Notes under the pieces: model-generated
Databases searched by the model: none
Seen by the model: only the letters and a program-made list of their open reading frames with translations
Told to the model about the DNA's origin: nothing
Part shown: piece by piece, positions 26,477 through 37,400 of the stretch
Position numbering within the stretch: the first letter of the stretch is position 1
Layout of the letters: every line of letters starts with the position of its first letter
Origin: Prevotella scopos JCM 17725
Lineage (GTDB): Bacteria; Bacteroidota; Bacteroidia; Bacteroidales; Bacteroidaceae
Assembly (NCBI RefSeq): GCF_018127785.1
Contig: NZ_CP072390.1
Location: 682,001 to 746,000 of the forward strand
Reading direction: 5' to 3'
Length of the DNA stretch: 64,000 bases
Program-made: the position numbers and the translations under genes

Positions 26477-28078
26477 CCTCAATTCCGCAGCATTATTCCT
26501 TGTGAGGTACTTTTATATATTGAAGTGACATTTTTGGGGTTTATCCATTGATATGGGGATTTTCTGGGGTTCTTGGTTCTTGCATAGACATGAAATCCCC
26601 CACCCAAACCAATGGGGAATATGATAACCACAAAGAAATACTGTTTATTCAAGGAAGACTTCAGAGTAGTAGGTTTTATTTGTATATAGGTTCAGAACGT
26701 TCTGCCTTCCAGTGCGCACCCATTTTGCTGGCACGCTGACAAAATGTAGGATAAAGGCTTTCAGCCTGCTTGTCTTTTTCAATGGCTTGACCTTTTCGCT
26801 GATATGACGGACGAGATAGATATATAAGTTCTTCAGCATGGCGGTAACCATCATGAAAACCATATTCTCAGCCATAAAGGAAAAGGGCAGATGCGACCAG
26901 CCAAAGTCATTGTTCTGTATATCGAAGTTCTTTTCGCTTGCTCCACGCTCATTATAAAATGTAATGATGTCTTTCTCGGTAGACATCCAGTTATTGGTGA
27001 GGATACAGCGGTATGTGTATATTACTCCGAACATATCCGTCTGTTGCTTGCCATCCTTGTCTTTCAAAGGACTACGCTGTACGACAAGCCTGTATGACTT
27101 ACCTTCGATGAGGTTGTCTATGCTGATGGAGGTGACATCGCATTTCTCGTAGCCAAGCTCAACGCCTTTCCATTCTTTCAACTGTCGGAAGTTCTCATAG
27201 CGACTGCCACAGTTGGCTGCACGTATATAGAACGTGTTGCAGCGCGACTCTACGGTTTGGATGATTTCCTTTGAGAACGACCCACAATCAGCACGGAAAC
27301 GCTCTATTACCACACCAAGTTCTGAGGTTACACGGTCCATAATGCGACAGAGCGTGTCTTCTTGATGGAATCTCACATTGGTGTTTCCGTCACGATTCTC
27401 ACCTCCGACTATGATTCCCCCGATGGAAGCCCAACCAGGGAAATAGCCAAAATCCAGCTTGTAGGAATACTTTGCATCGAACTTGTGGGCTGGAATAAAC
27501 TGATGGTCAAAGTCTAAGTCAACATGACTACCCACCTTTATAAGCCTCATCCTCCGTATCATTCGTAAAAGTAAGGTATTCAACTTCTGTGCCGTATTGA
27601 AACTATACGACTTGTCGGAGGTTTCGCTCTTATAGATAATGTTCTCTTCAGCAAGCTCCTTTAGTCCGCGCCCTACAGTGTCGGCACCGGGTAATAGCGT
27701 ATCAGGTCTCTGCTTGAACTGTCCTATAAGCACATTGATGTCCTCAAGGCATTCTCCACCACAAAGGTAACTGAAGAAGAGAGAGCCGAAAATACTTCCA
27801 TGGCTGAATGCTTTGCCGCTACTTCCACGTTTACCCAATACAGATTCGGTAAGTTTTTCAAAGCCTAACTTTGAGAAAACGTCCATAATGTGATAAATTC
27901 CTCCGAAAGAAGTGATATTCTCGTTTTTAATAGCTATCTTTGTCATGTCAGTTTTTTGCTTACTTGTTATGTTCGCAGCACCAAGATAGGTGAAATTTCT
28001 GACATATCCAAGTGTTTTGAGAACTTTGTTTCTCAGACACTTGGAGTTCTCACAAGAATTTATGCTGCGGAATTAAGG
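26477..28078 (-). mobile_element. Complete IS1380-family insertion sequence
   Basis: A 1,602-bp element whose ends are inverted copies of CCTYAATTCCGCAGCATNA, continuing imperfectly to CTTGTGAG (about 30 bp, few mismatches). Starting with CCT and having this length are usual for the IS1380 family. It carries one transposase. No target duplication is visible (AATAT on the left, ACCTA on the right), so a neighbour sequence was probably lost or rearranged. Confidence 0.82.
26645..27946 (-). CDS. IS1380-family transposase
   Basis: A 433-residue DDE transposase. Catalytic-region landmarks are DLDFDHQFIPAHKFDAK (about 144-160), RADCGSFSKE (about 216-225) and NERGASEKNFDIQNNDFGW with the Glu. The final third includes the helical MAENMVFMMVTAMLKN segment typical of the family. 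It looks intact. A truncated relative at 37,563 shares most of the middle, so two members of the same family lie on either side of the Druantia-like genes in the same orientation. Confidence 0.92.
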   Translation of the reverse strand: MTKIAIKNENITSFGGIYHIMDVFSKLGFEKLTESVLGKRGSSGKAFSHGSIFGSLFFSYLCGGECLEDINVLIGQFKQRPDTLLPGADTVGRGLKELAEENIIYKSETSDKSYSFNTAQKLNTLLLRMIRRMRLIKVGSHVDLDFDHQFIPAHKFDAKYSYKLDFGYFPGWASIGGIIVGGENRDGNTNVRFHQEDTLCRIMDRVTSELGVVIERFRADCGSFSKEIIQTVESRCNTFYIRAANCGSRYENFRQLKEWKGVELGYEKCDVTSISIDNLIEGKSYRLVVQRSPLKDKDGKQQTDMFGVIYTYRCILTNNWMSTEKDIITFYNERGASEKNFDIQNNDFGWSHLPFSFMAENMVFMMVTAMLKNLYIYLVRHISEKVKPLKKTSRLKAFILHFVSVPAKWVRTGRQNVLNLYTNKTYYSEVFLE

Positions 28079-28088
28079 ACCTAATATA

Positions 28089-28197
28089 TTTGCAGCACTA
28101 AGACCAGCTGAAATTTCTGACATTTCAAAATGTCTTGAAGACTTTGTTTTTCAGGCACTTGAATCTCTCAAAGATTTTACGCTACAGAATTAAGAGC
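28089..28197 (-). repeat. Relic right end of a second IS1380-like element
   Basis: About 110 bp that align at roughly 75% identity with the right end of the complete IS1380 element (27,971-28,078), including the same internal GAAATTTCTGACAT and terminal GAATTAAG blocks. It directly adjoins the complete element and ends 12 bp before the ATG of the next gene. A TATATTTG promoter-like element lies between the two at 28,085-28,092. Confidence 0.65.
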
Positions 28198-28209
28198 AAA
28201 GAAAAAGCT

Positions 28210-29664
28210 ATGGGTTATTTTGAAACTATCCTAACGGCTCACAACTTCGAAAAATGTCCAGAATATTTGTGGCAAATCCGAGTTACTGCTGAAGAGTATG
28301 CCAACCTGAAACAACTCTTAGCACGCCAAATCCATATTTACAATAGAAACTGTAGTAATCGTTTCATTACCGTTCGTAAGGAATGTGTCCTGTATATTGC
28401 AGAATTTTGGCGTAGGGAATATCATGAAGGTCCTCATAGTGTCCAAATGATACTTGACTCTTTGGGTATTTATGTTACTTCAGAACTACGTGATGAATTC
28501 TATGAGTCTGCTCAACGTGGTCTTAAAGCGTTAGACTTAGAACTCTTTGAGGGAAATGGGGGCAGAAGATACCTTGACTCCATGTTATATCAAGGTGGTT
28601 TGCCAATGAAGCTGGTAACAGGAAGTGAAAATGGTGGCGTATGGGACCGATTTACCCGTGGACTGGTAAACAGAAAAGTAGATTTTGAAGAACTTAATTT
28701 GGGAATAGTTGCTTCTCAAAGTAAGTGCTTGAAGGATTATTGTAACCAGCTGATTATTGGAGTTGAGTCAGCGCAATTCATGCTTATGCCATTCTATTGT
28801 CAGAATGAGCAAGATGTTTGGTATATATATTTGCAGGAACTTGCCAAACAAGAAAAGATCCGTCACCGTCAAATCCACCCCTACTCTCTTGGTTGGGAAT
28901 TCAGAATTGATACTGTAGAAAAGAAAATATATTCAAAGTACGTAGTTGAAGGCTACCAAAATCTTCCTGAGGCTTTTCTTATTGAGAACAGATTGGCCCA
29001 TGTACCTTTTTTTTCTGTTCAAGTCAGAAAGAACGGGCAAGCAGTTGACACATTCGATTATGTTAAAAACTTCTGTCGCTATCCGGTAGTCAGCAAGCAT
29101 CCATATGCTGATGGTGACAGTATATCCCTTTTCTTACATGAACAAGAGAAACCATATATTACTGATTACCTAGACACGAACATCCCACACTTGCTTTATC
29201 GTAAGAAAGATGGCAAGTATGAGTTAGGTAATCAAATCGGCAGGACAGATTCATTCCTGCTTATACCTAAGGATTGGTACATTGAAAATGAAACTTCATT
29301 TACTATTATTGATTATCAATGGGGTAACAGAATTATTCAGGGAATAGAGATTCCTTCTGATTTCATTGATAATATTATTGTTAAAGGAGCTGACGGTATT
29401 ATCACTTTTGGTATGGCTTCACCTCTCTACTGGACAGAGATGGCTACTTCTCCACTTTATATACCAGATGTGATAGAACCACTCTATAATGCGGAAAATA
29501 GTATTTTTTCTCTATGTTATGATACTGATAATGGTAAAAAAATACGAGGGAGATTAACGTTCAATTCCGCAACAAGCGGCAGACAGAATGGTCTGACAAA
29601 CCTTCTTATGGAGAAATATTTGCAAGAGCCGTTGATACTAATGGGAATTTTGTTACACCAATAA
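28210..29664 (+). CDS. DruH-like protein, N-terminal part (frame 1 before the A7 slip)
   Basis: No named domain recognised. It begins MGYFETILTAHNFEKCPEYLWQ and contains helical and beta-rich parts without signal peptide or membrane helices. The frame extends up to an ATG at 28,135, but that segment lies in the relic IS end, and a purine-rich AAAGAAAAAG stands before the 28,210 ATG. After the run of seven A at 29,536 the last 40 codons (from IRGRLTFNSATSG on) look like an out-of-frame tail. The -1 frame continues smoothly for 620 residues into the next gene, so natural product length is probably about 1,064. Position before a DruE-like helicase suggests the DruH role in a Druantia-type system. 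Confidence 0.75.
   Translation: MGYFETILTAHNFEKCPEYLWQIRVTAEEYANLKQLLARQIHIYNRNCSNRFITVRKECVLYIAEFWRREYHEGPHSVQMILDSLGIYVTSELRDEFYESAQRGLKALDLELFEGNGGRRYLDSMLYQGGLPMKLVTGSENGGVWDRFTRGLVNRKVDFEELNLGIVASQSKCLKDYCNQLIIGVESAQFMLMPFYCQNEQDVWYIYLQELAKQEKIRHRQIHPYSLGWEFRIDTVEKKIYSKYVVEGYQNLPEAFLIENRLAHVPFFSVQVRKNGQAVDTFDYVKNFCRYPVVSKHPYADGDSISLFLHEQEKPYITDYLDTNIPHLLYRKKDGKYELGNQIGRTDSFLLIPKDWYIENETSFTIIDYQWGNRIIQGIEIPSDFIDNIIVKGADGIITFGMASPLYWTEMATSPLYIPDVIEPLYNAENSIFSLCYDTDNGKKIRGRLTFNSATSGRQNGLTNLLMEKYLQEPLILMGILLHQ
29536..29542 (+). promoter_or_regulatory. A7 slippery site, probable -1 frameshift joining two frames
   Basis: Zero frame reads GGT AAA AAA ATA; slipping back one base gives AAA AAA AAT ACG AGG. 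The -1 frame is closed by TAA at 29,535-29,537, opens exactly at this run, and has no stop through 31,400. That is what a -1 event, or loss of one A from an A8 run, would produce. Confidence 0.7.
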
Positions 29665-29669
29665 AACTT

Positions 29670-31403
29670 ATGAACATTGGTAATGGATTTTCTGTAAGCT
29701 TACAACATGCAGATAAAGATACTTGTCAGATTAAAGTGACCTGGGATCACGGACATGTAACTACAAACGAAGGAGTCAAGAAGGCTAATGATGTTTGGGA
29801 GATAAAAAAAGAAGACTGTCCTGACCATAGGTGTATACATTTCACATTAGTTCCTGAAGGTAACAGTTTGAATCAATTTACAATCTCTGTCAAGGCTCCG
29901 TTTAAGGATTTTTCCATTATAAACATATATGGAGATAATGTCATAAATGACAGTTGGGTGCCATACACTGATATTGACAAATACCAATACCACATTGTAG
30001 GACAAAATGTCAAGCAATATTCTTTTGGAGATGTCGTCCGAGAACTCAGATGGATGAACGACAAACTTTACATTTTTGAAAAAGGAAAAGCAATTAAGCC
30101 AATTCCATACGAGGGAAACCTGCTTATATTGTTTGATTCTCGTGAAAATCTGCGGTCAAAACTGGAAAGAACTTCAATGAATATGCTTAATGCAGAGCTT
30201 AAAGTATCTTTTTCTCTTAGCAATAGTAACAGTTTGGAATTCAGTATAAAAGATTCGCCATATCGACCAAAGCAAATAGGTAATGGGCGACTGATAATTA
30301 CAGGAAACAATCATATTCCTGTTAAATTTACAGGTGTACTTAAATTATTGAAATTAGAGGAACCAGAATTGGAACCAATAGAAATATCATTTGATGAAGA
30401 AAACGGTTCCTACACGCTTCCTGAGGATATTCGTCCTTGGGGAAAAACTATCGTAATTGGTCGTACAAGGGGACGTATCTGTCCTGCCCTTGTAGATTTG
30501 ACAAGAGAGATGGATGGAGCTTTTAGAGCAAACAACAGGGAAAATGCCATAAGCTCTATAAAAGAAAAATTAACAAAATCCACTCTTGGCGATAATTTGT
30601 GGAAAAGAATTCTGGGGTGGTTTGACCGATCTCAAAAAGAAGATATTCCTGCAAGTTCTATTCTGGAATTATACTGTACAGCACAAGACTATAAAGCTTT
30701 GATATGTCTGGTTTTTCAATTATTCGTTAAATGTACGGATGACAATGAGCGTGAAATCTTGAAGGAAAAGCTTAAAATATTCAGTAGTGACCTTGCTTTT
30801 CAATGGTATTGGCTTCAACCATATCTTTCCGGCATCTTTAGTCAACTTAACACCTTTATCAGTGACCCTATGGTGCCAGCAGTGCAAGATATTTACATTA
30901 AATGGTCCATGACTTATAAAGGAGAAGATATGATAAAGCTTTTAAGTGCTTTGAATGATCCTGAACAATATATGAGTAACATTGTTCAATGCTTCAATGA
31001 CGTCTTATCTCTCTTTACAGATTGGCTGAAAGACCTTTGCGTTTCTTCACTTACTGAATCTTATGGAATTCCTTCAAATGATATTATTGTCGATTTAGCA
31101 GAAACCATTATTAAGATTCCAAAGAAAATATATCCCATAGAACTAAAGAAAGATGACTATATCGATTCAAATCAGGAATATCTTGGAGAAGAAGTTGCTT
31201 TATTCTTCAATACTTATAATGAACCAAACAGATCTGGTAATGAACAATGGTTGTTTAAACGAGTCAATGCGGTCGTAGCCCATATCAAAAAGGGAGTAGA
31301 TTTGTTTACGGTAAAGGATGAGATACGAAGAAGTATCATATTTTGTAGCAAATCGTCAAATCCCCATTTTATAATTGCACTAAACAATAAATTATCTCAT
31401 TGA
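29670..31403 (+). CDS. DruH-like protein, C-terminal part (frame 2 after the A7 slip)
   Basis: From its first ATG this frame encodes 577 residues, but it is open back to 29,538 and adds protein-like sequence (QTEWSDKPSYGEIFARAVDT) before the Met. I therefore read it as the second half of one roughly 1,064-residue protein. No named domain recognised; the first half is beta-rich and the second half helical (WFDRSQKEDIPASSILELY onward). The stop codon is one base before the helicase ATG, so translation is coupled. If translated on its own, its ATG has only a weak ribosome-binding site. Part of a Druantia-like operon by context. Confidence 0.75.
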   Translation: MNIGNGFSVSLQHADKDTCQIKVTWDHGHVTTNEGVKKANDVWEIKKEDCPDHRCIHFTLVPEGNSLNQFTISVKAPFKDFSIINIYGDNVINDSWVPYTDIDKYQYHIVGQNVKQYSFGDVVRELRWMNDKLYIFEKGKAIKPIPYEGNLLILFDSRENLRSKLERTSMNMLNAELKVSFSLSNSNSLEFSIKDSPYRPKQIGNGRLIITGNNHIPVKFTGVLKLLKLEEPELEPIEISFDEENGSYTLPEDIRPWGKTIVIGRTRGRICPALVDLTREMDGAFRANNRENAISSIKEKLTKSTLGDNLWKRILGWFDRSQKEDIPASSILELYCTAQDYKALICLVFQLFVKCTDDNEREILKEKLKIFSSDLAFQWYWLQPYLSGIFSQLNTFISDPMVPAVQDIYIKWSMTYKGEDMIKLLSALNDPEQYMSNIVQCFNDVLSLFTDWLKDLCVSSLTESYGIPSNDIIVDLAETIIKIPKKIYPIELKKDDYIDSNQEYLGEEVALFFNTYNEPNRSGNEQWLFKRVNAVVAHIKKGVDLFTVKDEIRRSIIFCSKSSNPHFIIALNNKLSH

Positions 31404-31404
31404 C

Positions 31405-34400
31405 ATGAAGTTTGAGAATTTCTATAAAGAATCAGAGGAAAACATGCGTTTAGCATTGCTTTCTCTTTGGACACCAGGAAACCATCCTATGCGTGCTGCC
31501 GTTAACGAGCTCTTTGACAGAGAACCATTATTGTCAGAACCTGTATTCCAAAGTACTTTCGGATGGGAACCTGCACCAGATGACAGCTGGAAAAAGGCTT
31601 TGAATCCGACAATCATCAGCAAACTTGGTATTGGAGTCAAGTATCCTCCATATAAACATCAGGCAGAGAGTTGGAAAAGTTTGGCTGAAGGAAAGAGTAT
31701 TGTCGTAACATCAGGTACTGGTTCAGGTAAAACCGAGTGCTTTATGTACCCTATTCTGAGTGACCTTTATGAGCAAGGACACACTAATGCCATAGAAGCT
31801 ATCTTTCTCTACCCTCTCAATGCCTTGATGGAAGATCAAAAGAAACGTCTATCTGAGTATTGTAAGGCTACCGGCTTACATTTTGCATTATACAATGGAG
31901 ACACTCCAGAACATCGTGCTGATGGTAGAGATGAAATTCTTCCAAATGAGATTGTAACCCGTGATGATATACGTGACCCAAATAACCAAGGAACACGCCC
32001 TGAAATTCTTCTGACAAACCCAAGTATGCTTGAGTATATACTTGTTCGTCAAAAAGATCAGCAAATGTTACAAGAATCAGCTAACAGACTTCGCTGGATT
32101 GTTATAGATGAAGCACATAGTTATTCCGGTTCTGCGGCTGTAGAACTCGCATATCAGATTAAAAGAGTACTTGAGGCTTTCGGTAGAACTCCAGAACAGG
32201 TACGATTTGCATGTACATCTGCTACGATTGGTGGTGACGAGGGTTCTCAGTCGCTTTCAGACTTCATCTCAACGGTTACAGGCCAGTCCGTTGAACGGAT
32301 TAAGGTTATCGGTGGTCAGCGTTTGGTTCGTCCTTTGGATAAGGACCAACTTGCCGTTGAACTTAAAGCAAATAATCTCCCTTCTGTTGATAATGTATTG
32401 TCTCTCCGTGACAAAATAAATAAGGTTTCTGGCATGACTCTTCAGCAGATGTGGGAACATCTATGCCCGGACACAACCTTTGACAGGGCTGATCTGATAC
32501 CAGCATTGCAGCTTCTGGATAGACTTTGCGAAATGTCCCAAGAAAAAACTCCTGTCCTGTCACTTAGAGCACATTATTTTATGCGTTCCATAAACGGACT
32601 TTATGCTTGTGCAAATGAAAACTGCGATAGTGCTAATCCTGCTTCACCGATTTATGGACACCTAACCACATACAAGGCATCAGTATGTCCAAAGTGTGGT
32701 GTACCATTACTTGAAATTGTACAATGTAAGCGATGTGGTGGTTTTGTGTTAATGGGCTGTAGTGACTTACAGACTCATAAGATTTCCCCTTGTGAAGACA
32801 CCGCTAACAGAGATGATTATTTCTCTATTGATCTTACCTCTGAGCAAGAAGAAGAGGATGAAATGGCCAGTTCAGGCAGTCCTGACATATTCTTTCTTAT
32901 GCCATACGAAAAGGAAAAGTTCTTTACTCCTGTTGCCAAAGCTCATTCTGTAACCATGAACATTGTGCATAATAGTACTGGAGCAATATTGGATGTTCAT
33001 GCTGACAGCAAAGGCACATGGGTCGAAGTCAGAAAAGATGACGGACATTCTTATTGCCCTGGATGCGGGAAATTAGCTCATGGGAAACGACTTAATTTAA
33101 AACACTTCCGTATTCCTATCAACTTTATCAACCAGACAATTTCACCTGTTTTCCTTCGAGAATGTGCTCATGAAGGGAACAGTTGGGGAAAGTATATCGC
33201 TTTTACAGATAGCCGCCAAGGAACCGCTATCTCTGCTAAAACGTTCAATATTAATGTTGAGCGTAATCAAAGTAATAAGAATATGCTGGAGAGACTTTCT
33301 CAAATACAAACAACAAGTCCATTAGATACTATTCCAGAACCTGTAAGGAATACTTTGACAGCAGAACAGATAGCCATGATATTGGCTAATGCCCCATCTT
33401 CTCCAGACGGAGTGTCTTTATATGATGTTTCAGAAGCAATATATAACCAAGCGATGTTTGACCATATATCAAATAATGATGGTGCAAAGAATAAGAATGC
33501 ATATAAGTGCGCACTGATAAGAGGCGTTATAGGCAGACGTCCAGCGTATGAAACCAATGCAGAAACCATGGGCTTTATCTATCTGGACTATCCTGATTTG
33601 AAGACTGCAAAAGTTCCTTCTGTATTGGCAGATTATGCAGACCAAAACGGGATAACTATCAAAGACCAGGATTGGCAGGATTATTTGAAACTCGCCATAG
33701 ATTATGTAATGAGGCTGGGCAACCACATTCAGCCTTTGGCAGATGATGAGAAGAAATATGTCCGTGAAAGCAATTTAAGCACTCCAATTGCAGCCTCTGA
33801 TGACCAAAGAGAAAAAATCAAACGTTGGCCCTCTGTAAAGATTGTCGAGGGAGGAAAGGTTTTTGAACATCAATCACGACTTGTTGTACTTCTCTGTGCA
33901 GGGTTAGGTATACATACGGTTGAGAAATTACAGGCTAATGTAAGAATCGTTGATGCAATTATCACCGAAGCATGGAATACTTTAATTGAAAAGAAAGTCT
34001 TTACCAAGGTTAAAGCTGACGATACAGACGGGTATAATAATCCACGCTTCTATCCGGATAACAAATATGTAGATTGCTATTTCCTTGACTTATCGGGTAA
34101 AGAAGGAAATAATGTCTGCAAAGTTAAGAGATTGCAAGATGCATGGGTATGTCCTGTCTCACATCAGCTTTTAGATACCACATTTTGCGGATACAGCCCA
34201 TTGATCACAGGAAGAATCTGTGAAAGGTTGTTTGTTAAATACAAATGTAACGAAAGTAAGATAACCATGCCTTCACGACCTAAAGACAATGAAGAGGTCG
34301 TAAACTGGCAGGAAAATGATGAAAACATCAAGGCTCTGAAGGCTGCTGGCCTTTGGACTGACCGCCATAAGTATGCTTATCACAAAACTCCTATTTATAT

Positions 34401-37400
34401 TGCTGCAGAACACTCTGCACAGCAATCAAAACAATTACTCCGTGATTACACCAGATCATTTAGTCAAAAGACCCCTTTGATTAATGTTCTTCACTGTTCC
34501 ACTACTATGGAAATGGGCGTGGACATTGGTGACATTGACGTTGTATTGATGGATACCGTACCTCCTACTGCAGCCAACTATCTACAGCGTGTAGGCCGTG
34601 CTGGCCGTATGGGCCAAAGCAAGGCTATTGCATTCTCGTTATGCAATAATACACCAGTTGGACAGCACGCATTCGCAAATCCGATGTGGGCATTGCAGAC
34701 TACAAACCATATGATTAAGGTTCGTCCGAGTCAGACTGTCATACAACGACATATCAATTCGTTCTTCTTCAGACAGTTTATATGTGACAACGGATCCGGA
34801 ATTCAGGTAATTGTTTCAATTGACGAGTTTATGACTTCCACCTGTAACACATTTATCCAATTCTTGGATGATATGAGCACAAATCAAGCAGAAGAGTGTA
34901 AATTCAAAAAAGTTTTTGGAAAAAACATCGCATATACCATAAATGTCACAAAGGAAACAATACAAGCAATTCAGAAAGAATACAATACTGTAATTGATGA
35001 ACTTAATGCAGCCTTTGTTCAGTTCCAAAATGATACAAGACGACAGATAGCTATTAGCAATCAGATAAGAAAAACCAAGTCGGAAGGTTTGCTAAACTAC
35101 CTGTCTGACCACCAGTTTATACCAAATGCAAATATGCCAACAGGTGTAGTAACATTTGATTTCACTGATAGAGACCAGTCTGTAAAACTACATCGCCTGT
35201 ACGATAATGTTGATAAATTACAAAACAGAATAGCTGCAGAGTCCGATAGTATAGAGAAATTTAACCTACAGAACGAACTGAATAAGGTTCATAAAGAGAT
35301 TACCAATCTTCGTCGTGCAACAACGGCTTCGCGTGATATTCATACAGCTCTCGATGAATATGCACCAGAGCAGACTGTTGTTGTAAACGAAAAAAACTAT
35401 GTTTCTGCTGGAATCAAACTACTTGGTGCCTATAATGAAGAAACACAAACCAAAGCAATCTATCATTGCATACATTGCGGTAAGACTGAATATAAAAGGA
35501 TTCTACAAAAAGGTGCATTATGTTCCTGCGGTAATCCATATCATAGCATTATTGATAAAGATCATGGCTCATACACTCTTGCTTATGAACCTATAGGTTT
35601 CTGTACTGATCAGAATGTAGATAGTTCACGTGAAGAAAAGACCGTAAAACATTACTATGACATTAGACCTGTCTTGTTGAAAACAGATTGGAGTAAACAT
35701 AAGGACATAAATATGTGCGAGCTTATCACCAGTGGTGAAACTGGTAACATTTTATTCTATAATGTTGGTAATGGACATGGATTTGCTTTCTGTAAGCGCT
35801 GTGGACGAGCATCTGTTGAGTATACCGCCATAACTTCAAAAGTAAGTGTACCTTATGCGGTCAAGCCTGGACATAAGAGACTTTGGGGTGATGGCTGTGA
35901 AGCCAACGATAATGATATTGCACGTCACGTTGTATTAACAGGTAATCATCCTACTTGCTATACAGTGCTACGTTTCAAGAAGGATGCAGTATCTTCAAAA
36001 TTTGAAAACGATGAGCAACTTGTATACTCTCTTGGTGTTGTCCTTAAACGTGCATTAGCTTTAAGCGAAGGAATAGATGAGGGCGAAGTTGACTTTGGCA
36101 TCAAACAAGAACTTGACGCCTGGGTTCTCTTCATCTTTGATACAGCAAAAGGAGGATGCGGTTATTCACTGAAATTGATGAATCCTGTTCTTTGCCAGGA
36201 AATTTTTGACCTTGCAAGACAAGCACTTGAAGAAACAACATGTAACTGTCATATAGAAGGTGGCGCTTGTGCAAGATGTTTGATTGACCGTAACAATTAT
36301 CGTTATTCATACCTTTTATCAAAGGCAAAGGCTCTTGATTGGCTGAACCATCAAAAGAACAAAGCCATTGGACTACCTGCTCAGGTAAAGGCTTCAAGCC
36401 CTTCAGCAAGAGTAGTTTGTCAACCCTTGAAGGATATAGTAAAACTGTCGGTCACGGATCCTGAAGTCAAGAAGATAACCCTGTGCATTTCTGACCTGAC
36501 AGATGATAATGTTGTTACGGATTGGTCAAGTGTCCGTTCAGAGATGGGAAAACACATCAAAACAGGAGTATCAAATGGTAAAAACATTTCCCTTGTAGTT
36601 GAGTATCATCCTGAACTTCATAATTCACTTACAGAGAAACTTCCATTCATCAATTTGAAGGATAAATTTCCTGATTGTGAAGTCTCGATTGTCAAGGATC
36701 TAGGTGAAATGAAGACTGCTGTTATTGTTGAGCGTAACACCGGGGTACTCAGGTACTTCACAGACAAAGACTCTGTCTTGTCGTTTTCTAATAACTGGGG
36801 AAAGAATTGTCATTATGTCTTTGTGGATAATAATCGCGTAACATTCAATGAACAGAAAGAACCAACCTATGTAATGTCTCCATCACAAGTTGTACGTGAA
36901 GGTCTTACACACGCAAGAACATTCCAGATTAAGAATTATTTCTCTACTGCAATTGCACCTTTCCTGCTGAATCAGCAGGACACAGATATGCTCGTTGAAG
37001 TCTTGAAAGGTAAACATGTTAATATTACATTTAGTGATATGTATGTAAACAGTGCCTTGGCAAGTTTGATGCTTGTTTACCTCATCAAAGAGATGAAGCA
37101 ACTCTTTGGTTATACGATCGATAGTATAACCTTACAATTAGACTCTCCAAAGAGAAAATGTTATAACGACAGGTACAACGAATGGACTCCTATTAATATG
37201 AATTTCTCCTGTAAAGAGGATGCTGACGAATATACGGATAATTTGTTTATGAATGTATTGGGTATAGAGCCAGAACATTCATTTAATGACGCAAACCACC
37301 ATCGTTGGCTGAAAATAGAAACAAAAGACGGAGGTCGTGTTGAAATCAGGCCTGACCACGGAATTAGTGGTGGTTATAAATCTGACAGCAAGTATTTGAA

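Noticed and set aside
27890..28084. A 64-codon plus-strand frame containing EISDISKCFENFVSQ
   Set aside because: It lies inside the right end of the IS1380 element, and the similar frame in the relic end is explained by homology of the IS ends.
28135..28209. Upstream start of the DruH-like protein
   Set aside because: The added 25 residues come from the relic IS end; the ATG at 28,210 has a better upstream context.
29670..31403. Treating the second frame as an independent protein
   Set aside because: It is open 44 codons upstream of the ATG, exactly to the A7 run, with plausible protein sequence, which is unlikely by chance.
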